A DNA stretch of 13,283 nucleotides from an uncultured cyanobacterium (GTDB lineage: Bacteria; Cyanobacteriota; Cyanobacteriia; Cyanobacteriales; Chroococcidiopsidaceae), in assembly GCA_946221495.1 (NCBI GenBank), contig CAMIFA010000144.1:1-13283 (forward strand), written 5' to 3'. The translations under genes and the position numbers were made by a program. This document shows positions 6,002-12,818 of the stretch, one piece after another (the first letter of the stretch is position 1; each line of letters begins with the position of its first letter). Under the pieces are notes generated by a model. The model was not told the origin of the DNA, did no database searches, and worked only from the letters and a program-made list of their open reading frames with translations.

Positions 6002-7057
6002 ATGCAATTTATCGACCAAGTAGAAATTGAAGTTGAAGCTGGAAAAGGTGGCGATGGTATCGTTGCCTTCCGGCGCGAGAAATATGTACCAGCTGGGGGT
6101 CCAGCAGGAGGTAATGGGGGACGCGGCGGCTCGGTGATTCTTGTTGCTAAAGAAAATTTACAAACTTTACTTGACTTCAAATACAACCATCGCTTTCAAG
6201 GCGAGAACGGTTCTCGTGGTGGACCAAATAATCGCACTGGGGCAGCAGGAAGCGATCGCCTGATTGAAGTCCCCTGTGGTACAACCATCTACGATGCCCA
6301 AACAGGTGAATTAATTGGCGATTTAGTTAAGCCGGAGCAAACCTTATGCGTTGCAGCAGGTGGCAAAGGTGGACTCGGAAACAAGTTCTTTTTAAGCAAT
6401 AGTAATCGCGCTCCCGAGTATGCCCTACCAGGATTAGCAGGCGAACACCGCTTGTTGCGCTTAGAATTAAAACTCCTAGCAGAAGTCGGAATTATTGGGC
6501 TACCAAATGCGGGAAAATCGACTTTAATTTCAGCCCTCTCAGCAGCACGACCGAAAGTTGCAGATTATCCCTTTACTACCCTAGTACCAAATTTGGGTGT
6601 AGTGCGTAAACCTAGCGGAGATGGCACTGTTTTTGCTGATATTCCAGGGTTGATAGCAGGCGCTCACCAAGGAGCTGGCTTAGGTCACGACTTTTTGCGT
6701 CACATTGAGCGTACCCGTTTATTGCTACACCTAGTTGATATTACAGCACCAGATCCTATAGCTGATTATCAAATTATTCAGCAGGAGTTACAAGCGTATG
6801 GACGTGGATTGCCAGATCGTCCCCAAATTCTGGCAATTAATAAGGTAGATGCAATTGATCAGGAGACTGCATCGGCGATCGCTCAACAATTAGCAACTTC
6901 TTTGAGTCAAGCCTCTGTATTCTTTATTTCAGCTGCCACTCGTAGAGGATTAGAGGATCTGTTGCAAGAAATTTGGTTAACCCTCGATCAACTTAACGAA
7001 GGAAGCGAGGAGACAGCACTCAGCACTCAGCACTCAGCACTCAGCACTCAGAATTAA
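6002..7057 (+). CDS. obg: Obg/CgtA ribosome-assembly GTPase
   Basis: Obg is an essential GTPase that binds 50S precursors and links ribosome assembly to cell state; it is cytoplasmic or membrane-peripheral. The glycine-rich Obg fold covers residues 1-158 (EAGKGGDGIVAFRREKYVP; GGPAGGNGGRGG). The G domain follows, with G1 GLPNAGKS (166-173), DYPFTTL around 188-194 (G2), DIPG (213-216, G3), NKVD (280-283, G4) and SAA (310-312, G5). The N-terminus is canonical, so the ATG is secure even though the ribosome site is poor. Like other short Obg proteins, it lacks an extended C-terminal OCT-type domain. The final 14 or so residues (ALSTQHSALSTQN) are encoded by a CAGCACT tandem repeat and are unlikely to be conserved. 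The gene ends 5 bases before the opposing hydrolase gene. Confidence 0.97.
   Translation: MQFIDQVEIEVEAGKGGDGIVAFRREKYVPAGGPAGGNGGRGGSVILVAKENLQTLLDFKYNHRFQGENGSRGGPNNRTGAAGSDRLIEVPCGTTIYDAQTGELIGDLVKPEQTLCVAAGGKGGLGNKFFLSNSNRAPEYALPGLAGEHRLLRLELKLLAEVGIIGLPNAGKSTLISALSAARPKVADYPFTTLVPNLGVVRKPSGDGTVFADIPGLIAGAHQGAGLGHDFLRHIERTRLLLHLVDITAPDPIADYQIIQQELQAYGRGLPDRPQILAINKVDAIDQETASAIAQQLATSLSQASVFFISAATRRGLEDLLQEIWLTLDQLNEGSEETALSTQHSALSTQN
7014..7051 (+). repeat. CAGCACT heptamer tandem repeat within the 3' end of obg
   Basis: Five perfect copies of CAGCACT (7014-7048) plus CAG make a short tandemly repeated element of the heptamer kind common in cyanobacterial spacers. It is translated as the last residues of Obg. 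Seven is not a multiple of three, so the repeat is read in three frames in turn, and gain or loss of one copy would change the C-terminal sequence and the stop used. Confidence 0.93.
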
Positions 7058-7062
7058 TTTTT

Positions 7063-8475
7063 CTATCTCCCCCTGCTTCCTTCTTCCCTAGCCGTAGTCG
7101 TAGTTACAAAAGGAGTTGTAGACATAATCTGGCTTACGGTTGGTTTATTAAATTCCTGGTAAGCAGCACGAGAAATTTGGCGAATCAACTCTTGAGCGCG
7201 GTTATCGTTGTGGGGACGTTTTACCATCGCCACACCTATATAGCGCTTACCGTTGGGCATATCAATTAAACCCACATCCCCTACCATTGAACCAATATCC
7301 CCTGTCTTGTGGGCGATTGTAGCTCCTTCTCCTAAGCCGCGTGGTAATAGAGTTCTTGTTTTTGTGCGCCGCATAATATCTAGTAAGCGATCGCGCGATC
7401 GCAGTGACATCAAATCCCCTTGATTCACCGCCGCCATTAACTGTCCTAAATCTCTAGGAGTAGTAGTATTTGTCCCCGGTAAATCTGGCAGCAAATTCTT
7501 AATTTCTGTTGTAGTCAATCCCCAACTTTGGAAGCGTTGATTTAAAGCTGCTATCCCTCCCAGCCGCGCAATCAGCATATTGGTTGCGGTATTGTCACTA
7601 ATGACAATCATCTTAGTTGCCGTTTCTAGGGCTGTGTACTTCGTTCCCACTGGTTTGTACTGCATATCCCCAGAACCGCCACCAATCAACTCTTTTTTGA
7701 GAGTCAGCTTTTCATCCAAGCGAATTTTTCCGGCATCTACATCTTGAAAAAAGGCAACCAGGATGGGAACCTTAATCATACTGGCAGCAGAAAAGGTTGA
7801 AGTTGCATTCAAGTCTAAGTAAGCACCAGTATCTAGGTCTACAAAAAATACTCCTGGTGTTAAATTGGCATTCTTAGCTGCCAGCTGCTGCACTGCATTT
7901 TTTAACGGCAGAATTTCTTGACCTAATTTCAACGCCGATGGTTGAACTGCAACATTTGTTTGTTCCTGCTTAGTTGCTGTAGTTGCTGGCTGAGAACTAT
8001 CTAAGGCAATTCGGCTGGTGGGGTCTAAAACTGATAACAGTGTGCCAGCGATCGCCCCAATTCCCACTCCTAAAATTAATAGCCGCAATCCATACAAAAG
8101 AGGTGTATTTTTCCGCCGCGATCGCTGAGATTTTGCTTTTTTTGCTGAGGAGCGCGGTTTAACTTTAACTGGGTTTGATTTAATTTCCTCTGGTATGTTT
8201 ATTTGGTAGATCGGTTGACTATAACCTGGTGGTTTAGGGGTACGTGGTTTTGGTGGCAATTCTACAGATTTAGTACGGGATTTTCTGCTAGCTGATGTTT
8301 TTGGTTGCGCTTGGGAAGCAGCGCTTGTTGCTACACTTGCTTTTTGGCGCGATCGCTCATACTTCAGTTGCGTATTTGCCTCTTGGCTTTTCCAGTCTTC
8401 ACGCGCTGTTGAAGTCTGCCCAGATTCTGGTAGTGGTACTCTTTGTGCTTTCGACTTAGTTGCATACTGAACCAT
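7063..8475 (-). CDS. membrane-anchored serine hydrolase, class A beta-lactamase-like fold
   Basis: This 470-residue penicillin-recognising-type protein has a basic, Ser/Lys/Pro-rich cytoplasmic tail (1-123), a membrane helix (about 127-150, LYGLRLLILGVGIGAIAG), a linker and a periplasmic catalytic domain. The catalytic motifs are all present: SMIK (Ser232, Lys235), SDN (293-295) and HKTG (Lys390). The class A omega-loop reads NLLPDLPGTNTTTPRD and shows no Glu equivalent to Glu166 before TTTPRD. Efficient beta-lactam hydrolysis is therefore doubtful, and a peptidoglycan peptidase or orphan role is as likely (inference). I chose the ATG at 8475 because GAGGAG (complement of 8482-8487) lies 6 bases before it; a GTG at 8493 would lie upstream of this ribosome site. 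The last residues (REEGSRGR) come from low-complexity DNA. It is convergent with obg. Confidence 0.85.
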   Translation of the reverse strand: MVQYATKSKAQRVPLPESGQTSTAREDWKSQEANTQLKYERSRQKASVATSAASQAQPKTSASRKSRTKSVELPPKPRTPKPPGYSQPIYQINIPEEIKSNPVKVKPRSSAKKAKSQRSRRKNTPLLYGLRLLILGVGIGAIAGTLLSVLDPTSRIALDSSQPATTATKQEQTNVAVQPSALKLGQEILPLKNAVQQLAAKNANLTPGVFFVDLDTGAYLDLNATSTFSAASMIKVPILVAFFQDVDAGKIRLDEKLTLKKELIGGGSGDMQYKPVGTKYTALETATKMIVISDNTATNMLIARLGGIAALNQRFQSWGLTTTEIKNLLPDLPGTNTTTPRDLGQLMAAVNQGDLMSLRSRDRLLDIMRRTKTRTLLPRGLGEGATIAHKTGDIGSMVGDVGLIDMPNGKRYIGVAMVKRPHNDNRAQELIRQISRAAYQEFNKPTVSQIMSTTPFVTTTTAREEGSRGR

Positions 8476-8691
8476 GCCTAACTCCTCATACACCCTAATT
8501 ACTGCAATCGATTTTTAAAAGCAAGTGGCATTTGGCTGATCAGTTTATCTCAATCTGCGATGAAATTGCGAGAACTTTGTCAAATGTCAACTGCAAAAAT
8601 GTACATTCCAACTAATCTGCAATCAGTTTACTAATAAATTTCTTTTTATAATTAAAATTAAAGATATTTTGCATATTTTATTAGATAACTA

Positions 8692-9468
8692 CTAGTGATC
8701 AGGACGCTGAGAGATTGCCCATTCAATTTGAGTTAAAATACCCCGCAGCATAGCTACTTCAGTATTTTGAAGTTGGGCGCGATTAAATATCTGTCGGAAT
8801 TTTTGCATCCGACTAGTTGCTGTATGAGGGTAAAGATAACCAATTTTTAGCAAAATGTCTGCTAATTGCTGATAATATCCTTCCAAAACGTCTAATGAAG
8901 CGCGATCGCCCGTAACTGGAATTATCTCAGAGTCTGAAGGCTGACTACAGTAGTAAAAAAGTTCATAACAGCAAATTGCTACTGCTTGGGCAAGGTTTAA
9001 GGAAGGATAGCTAGAACTTGAGGGAATACGCACAAAGCGCTGGGCATAGTTTAACTCCTCATTACTCAATCCTCGGTATTCTGGACCAAAAATTAAAGCT
9101 GTTGGTTGTTCTGCCTCAAGTAGCCAAGGTAATGTAGTGCGCGGCTCTTCTAGATCAGTTGCCAAAGTCCGAATTCTTGCAGTTGTAGCGATCGCTCTTG
9201 TACATCCTTGTAAAGCTGCTGGCAATGTCGCTACACTCTGGGCAACTTCGAGGATATCAAAGGCATGAACCGCCATTTGTTGTGCTTCAGCGCCCAAGAA
9301 ATCGCATTGGGGATTTACTAGGACTAAATGCTGTAGTCCCATGTTTTTCATGATGCGGGCGATCGCCCCGACATTTAAAGCTCCTGCTGGTTCCACCAAC
9401 ACAATTCGCACTCTAGCTAATGCTTGCCACATCACATCTATCAAGGGAAATTCCTTTGATATTGACAT
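8692..9468 (-). CDS. trmJ: TrmJ-like SPOUT tRNA/rRNA 2'-O-methyltransferase
   Basis: This S-adenosylmethionine-dependent methyltransferase has the alpha/beta-knot (SpoU/TrmH) fold. By family it probably 2'-O-methylates position 32 of the tRNA anticodon loop. Knot motifs: RIVLVEPAGALNVGAIARIM (21-40, with the catalytic-type Asn32 and Arg38), ALIFGPEYRGLSNEEL (124-139) and PSSSSYPSLNLAQAVAI (149-165). The C-terminal helical extension (190-258) fits TrmJ rather than the shorter TrmL. The start is uncertain. The ATG at 9468 lies 3 bases after a stable inverted repeat and has no good ribosome site. An in-frame ATG at residue 13 (9432) is closer to the family start, but it too lacks an obvious site. 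It lies downstream of the RTX gene on the same strand, and 216 bases separate it from the hydrolase gene; that gap is AT-rich with no gene seen. Confidence 0.88.
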   Translation of the reverse strand: MSISKEFPLIDVMWQALARVRIVLVEPAGALNVGAIARIMKNMGLQHLVLVNPQCDFLGAEAQQMAVHAFDILEVAQSVATLPAALQGCTRAIATTARIRTLATDLEEPRTTLPWLLEAEQPTALIFGPEYRGLSNEELNYAQRFVRIPSSSSYPSLNLAQAVAICCYELFYYCSQPSDSEIIPVTGDRASLDVLEGYYQQLADILLKIGYLYPHTATSRMQKFRQIFNRAQLQNTEVAMLRGILTQIEWAISQRPDH

Positions 9469-9471
9469 GAA

Positions 9472-9498
9472 AGTAGGGGCAACTGATGTACCCCTACT
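9472..9498 (-). terminator. GC-containing hairpin between the RTX gene and trmJ
   Basis: Perfect 8-base arms AGTAGGGG and CCCCTACT flank an 11-base loop, followed on the - strand by only TTTC and then the trmJ ATG. It may end part of the RTX transcript or sequester the trmJ start. The U-tract is too short for a confident intrinsic terminator. GTAGGGG/CCCCTAC arms are also common in cyanobacterial spacer repeats. Confidence 0.4.
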
Positions 9499-9523
9499 AA
9501 ATCAGAGTAGATTTTAGGCTCCC

Positions 9524-9541
9524 AGTTGATTTAGTTCAACT
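9524..9541 (-). terminator. small hairpin overlapping the RTX gene stop
   Basis: A 6-base stem, AGTTGA with TCAACT, surrounds a 6-base loop that begins within the TAG stop of the RTX gene. No U-tract follows on the - strand. It is a weak candidate for a transcript-end structure, and chance is possible. Confidence 0.2.
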
Positions 9542-12500
9542 AGCTAAGGCTCTGAGTGATGTCTGCATCTACTAACAGCGTCGCTGCTCCAGAATTGTAC
9601 TGTCGATACAGGATACTATCTACAGTCGTTGTACCAGCAAATGCCCAGCCTTGGGAAGTGGATGTTACGCGATCGCCAGCGTTACCATTAACAATCAACT
9701 GATTAGTTGTATCTGAAAGATTCAGCACATCTAAGCGAGTGAAAGTCAGGCTATTGTTACCAGTTCCAGTAATATCGATTAGTTCAAACTCTCTAAGTTT
9801 ATTACTCAAAGCAAGATTAGCACCATTACCATCAATGCGTAGTGTATCTCTACCACTACCACCATCAATGCGCCTAGCGGCTGCACCAAAGCTGAGAATA
9901 TCATCACCAGCGCCGCCGTAAAGCACGTCAACACTACCACCACCGATGAGTCTGTCATTACCCAAGCCACCAACTAAGACATCATTAGCAGCAGTACCAG
10001 TAAGGGTATCGTTGCCTGCCGTGCCGACATTGGCAGCAGAATTATTGAAGTTGCGACTACCAAATATCACGTAGCTCTCGCCAGCAGAATATTGATCATT
10101 GGGATCAGCACCCCTAGCGCCAACCATCAGGTCATCAAAGCCATCGCCGTTGACATCGCCTGCTGAACTTACTGAAGTGCCTGAGCTATCATATTCGTCA
10201 ATGCCATTAATTACAAAGCCATTACTACCATTGAGAGTGGACAAGTTGAGGTTAGGATCAAAGCCCCCTGCCTTGCCAAGCACTACATAGCTTTCGCCAG
10301 CATATCTTTGACCATTGGGATCAGCACCAGGAGCGCCAACTATGAGGTCATCGAAGCCATCGCCGTTGACATCACCTGCATCACTTACTGAATAGCCTGA
10401 TCTGCTAGTGCCGTTAATCACAAAGCCATTGTTACCATTAAGCGTCGAAAGGTTAAGGCTAGGATCAAAGCCCCCTACCTTACCAAACACCACATAGCTT
10501 TTACCAGCACCAATTAGGAGATCATCAAAGCCGTCACCGTTAACATCACCTGCCGAACTTACTGAATAGCCTGATCTGTCGTTAATCACAAAGCCATTGT
10601 TACCATTAAGCGTCGAAAGGTTGAGGCTAGAAGTGAAGCCTCCTGCCTGACCAAACACCACATAGCTTTTACCAGTACGAGGAGCGCCAATCAGGAGATC
10701 ATCGAAGCCATCACCGTTGACATCGCCTGCTGAACTTACTGAAGAGCCTAACAAGTTACGTGCGTCAATGCCGTTAATCACAAAGCCGTTAGTGCCGTTG
10801 AGAGTAGACAAGTTGAGGCTAGGATCAAAGCCCCCTGCCTTGCCAAACACTACATAGCTTTCGCCAGCATTGTATAGACCATTAGGATCAGGAGCGCCAA
10901 TCAGCAAGTCATCAAAGCCATCACCGTTGACATCACCTGCTGAACTTACTGAAGAGCCTGAGTAATCGCTTTCGTCAATGCCGTTAATCACAAAGCCATT
11001 AGTGCCATTCAGGGTAGAGAGGTTGAGGCTGGCGTTAAAGCCCCCTGATTTGCCGAACACCACATAACTTTCGCCAGCATTGTATAGACCATTAGGATCA
11101 GCACCCTCAGCCCCAATCAGCAGGTCATCGAAGCCATCGCCATTGACATCGCCAGCAGAGCTAACTGAATAGCCTGACAAATCCCTTGCGTCGATGCCGT
11201 TAACCACAAAGCCATTGTTGCCATTCAGGGTAGAGAGGTTGAGGCTGGCGTTAAAGCCTCCTGCCTTGCCAAACACTACGTAGCTTGAGCCAGCGGAACT
11301 TTGACCGTTGGGAGCAGCAAAAGGAGCGCCAACTATAACGTCGTCGAAGCCATCGCCGTTGACATCCCCTGCTGAACTGACTGATCTGCCTGATCTGTCA
11401 CTATAATTGCCGCCGTTAATCACAAAGCCATTCGTGCCATTGAGACTAAAAAGGTTAATTTCATCAATTGATGTGGAAAACCTGAAGTAGTTGGCGTTAA
11501 GACTTAGACCTGTGCTTCCTTGAACGATCGCTATTAGTTCATCTGGTTCACCCGCAGGCTTGTTACGATAAATTGCTGTACCTGTCGGTAAACCTGTAGG
11601 AGCAGCAGCTAGACGATAATCACTCCTGCGTCCGTTAAGGTTGATTAGATCCTCAGCACTGTTGAAGTCAGTAATTAAGGCATAGTCACCCGTACCAGCA
11701 GTTGCAGTATTGCGATCGTCATAGAAAAGTCCAGTTTCATCTCCAACAATGAATCTGTCTGTTCCTGTGCCACCAGTCAGGGTATCTCTCTCGCCCACCC
11801 CTCCAGCACTGCCTGCTAAGGTATCATTATTTACTCCTCCATCTAGGCTGTCGTTACCACCTAAACCTCTGAGGATGTTGACACCACTACCAGTATCATC
11901 AACACCTTCAATAGTTGTGTTATCAATAATTGTGTTATCCAGGCTGTTACCTATACCAGTCAAGACACCTTCCCTGAAGGAGTTGTCCAACGTTAGGTTT
12001 TCCAGGTTACTACCTAGCGTATAGCTGCTAGAAACCCCATTAAAAAATGAAAAAACAACAGTATCTATACCTGCATTGACAGCCTCGTTAATTACGTCTC
12101 TTTCATCAATATCGATAAAGTAAGTATCATTACCAGTTCCGCCATCGAGAGTATCATTATCGTTTCCACCATCTAGAAAGTCATCGCCAGCTCCGCCATA
12201 CAGCTTGTCCTTACCATTACCACCAGTTAGATTGTCGTTGCCAGCTCCGCCATACAAAATATCATTGCCTCCACCAAAATCATTTAGCACGTCATCACCG
12301 TTGCCACCATCTGCGGTGTCATTACCCCGATTGCCATAAAGCGTATCGTTACCGTCCTCGCCTTTAAGATCATCGTTACTATCGCCACCATTAAGAGAGT
12401 CATTACCTGCGCCGCCAAACAGCTTGTCAGCACCCACGCCGCCAAATAAAGAGTCATTGCCAGCATCATCAGTGCCGCCAAACAAAATATCGTTGCCTGC

Positions 12501-12818
12501 ACCACCAATCAGGGTGTCATTACCTCTACCGCCACCTAAAGTGTCATTTCCTGCTTCCCCCAATAGTCTGTCGTTGCCGTCGTCGCCTTTAATATCATCG
12601 TTACCCAAACCACCACGCAGCGTATCTAAACCCAATCCACCGCTCAAGTCGTCATTATCTGTACCACCCAAAATACTATCGTTCCCTGCACCACCAATCA
12701 GTGTGTCATTACCAGATGGACTAAAAGCATTTCCACCACTCGCCCAACCAAATATTGTGTCATTGCCACTCGTACCAGTGATTGCATCTGCTCCAGACTT
12801 ACCAAATATTGTTGCCAT
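9540..12818 (-). CDS. secreted RTX calcium-binding protein with seven FG-GAP repeats
   Basis: This 1092-residue acidic, Gly/Asn/Asp-rich protein is presumably exported and calcium-folded outside the cell. Residues 8-232 hold about 24 RTX nonapeptides (GGxGNDxLx). Residues 233-300 are a linker with the ENLTL...GIGNSLDN motif often seen beside RTX repeats. Residues 311-355 carry further RTX-like repeats. ITDFNSAEDLINLNG (382-396) is a module found in cyanobacterial RTX proteins. Residues about 457-920 are seven FG-GAP/integrin-alpha-like repeats, each with a DVNGDGFDD loop, and may form one beta-propeller. Residues 930-990 are more RTX, and 991-1092 (DVLNLSDTTN, ending ITQSLS) are a C-terminal module of type-I-secreted surface proteins. 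There is no N-terminal signal peptide, which fits type I export. The ATG has AGGAG (complement of 12828-12832) 9 bases upstream. No ABC exporter is nearby. Adhesion or matrix roles are guesses. Confidence 0.9.
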   Translation of the reverse strand: MATIFGKSGADAITGTSGNDTIFGWASGGNAFSPSGNDTLIGGAGNDSILGGTDNDDLSGGLGLDTLRGGLGNDDIKGDDGNDRLLGEAGNDTLGGGRGNDTLIGGAGNDILFGGTDDAGNDSLFGGVGADKLFGGAGNDSLNGGDSNDDLKGEDGNDTLYGNRGNDTADGGNGDDVLNDFGGGNDILYGGAGNDNLTGGNGKDKLYGGAGDDFLDGGNDNDTLDGGTGNDTYFIDIDERDVINEAVNAGIDTVVFSFFNGVSSSYTLGSNLENLTLDNSFREGVLTGIGNSLDNTIIDNTTIEGVDDTGSGVNILRGLGGNDSLDGGVNNDTLAGSAGGVGERDTLTGGTGTDRFIVGDETGLFYDDRNTATAGTGDYALITDFNSAEDLINLNGRRSDYRLAAAPTGLPTGTAIYRNKPAGEPDELIAIVQGSTGLSLNANYFRFSTSIDEINLFSLNGTNGFVINGGNYSDRSGRSVSSAGDVNGDGFDDVIVGAPFAAPNGQSSAGSSYVVFGKAGGFNASLNLSTLNGNNGFVVNGIDARDLSGYSVSSAGDVNGDGFDDLLIGAEGADPNGLYNAGESYVVFGKSGGFNASLNLSTLNGTNGFVINGIDESDYSGSSVSSAGDVNGDGFDDLLIGAPDPNGLYNAGESYVVFGKAGGFDPSLNLSTLNGTNGFVINGIDARNLLGSSVSSAGDVNGDGFDDLLIGAPRTGKSYVVFGQAGGFTSSLNLSTLNGNNGFVINDRSGYSVSSAGDVNGDGFDDLLIGAGKSYVVFGKVGGFDPSLNLSTLNGNNGFVINGTSRSGYSVSDAGDVNGDGFDDLIVGAPGADPNGQRYAGESYVVLGKAGGFDPNLNLSTLNGSNGFVINGIDEYDSSGTSVSSAGDVNGDGFDDLMVGARGADPNDQYSAGESYVIFGSRNFNNSAANVGTAGNDTLTGTAANDVLVGGLGNDRLIGGGSVDVLYGGAGDDILSFGAAARRIDGGSGRDTLRIDGNGANLALSNKLREFELIDITGTGNNSLTFTRLDVLNLSDTTNQLIVNGNAGDRVTSTSQGWAFAGTTTVDSILYRQYNSGAATLLVDADITQSLS
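9849..10031 (-). repeat. C-terminal RTX nonapeptide array
   Basis: About six RTX-type nonapeptides at residues 930-990 (AGNDTLTGT, AANDVLVGG, LGNDRLIGG, GSVDVLYGG, AGDDILSFG, GSGRDTLRI) lie between the FG-GAP repeats and the C-terminal secretion-type module. One copy (GSVDVLYGG) lacks the usual Asn-Asp pair. Confidence 0.85.
10059..11450 (-). repeat. seven tandem FG-GAP repeat units
   Basis: Seven direct repeats are centred on AGDVNGDGFDD at residues 483, 555, 627, 697, 756, 814 and 886. The spacings are 72, 72, 70, 59, 58 and 72 residues. Each unit reads roughly LSTLNG-NGFVING-SVSSAGDVNGDGFDD-LLIGAP-ADPNG-AGESYVVFGKAGGF. DNA identity between some units is high; for example, the segments around 10859-10890 and 11069-11100 are almost the same. 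Confidence 0.93.
12123..12797 (-). repeat. N-terminal RTX nonapeptide array
   Basis: About 24 copies of a 27-base unit encode GGxGNDxLx-type nonapeptides that form a calcium-stacked beta-roll. Two short interruptions are visible: around residues 26-35 (WASGGNAFSP) and around 115-119 (TDDAG). Copies are degenerate at the DNA level. A long antisense reading frame over this array is a by-product of the repeat. Confidence 0.9.

Noticed and set aside
8476..8493. GTG start for the serine hydrolase
   Set aside because: The strong GAGGAG ribosome site lies downstream of that GTG and is correctly placed for the ATG at 8475.
8598..8612. Tandem TTGACA-like hexamers on the - strand upstream of the hydrolase, considered as a promoter
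   Set aside because: No -10-like hexamer is found 16-18 bases downstream of either copy, so I could not support a promoter.
10059..11450. Regularly spaced repeats that might be taken for a CRISPR array
   Set aside because: The repeats are 58-72 codons apart, fully in frame, and encode FG-GAP units; spacers are not unique.
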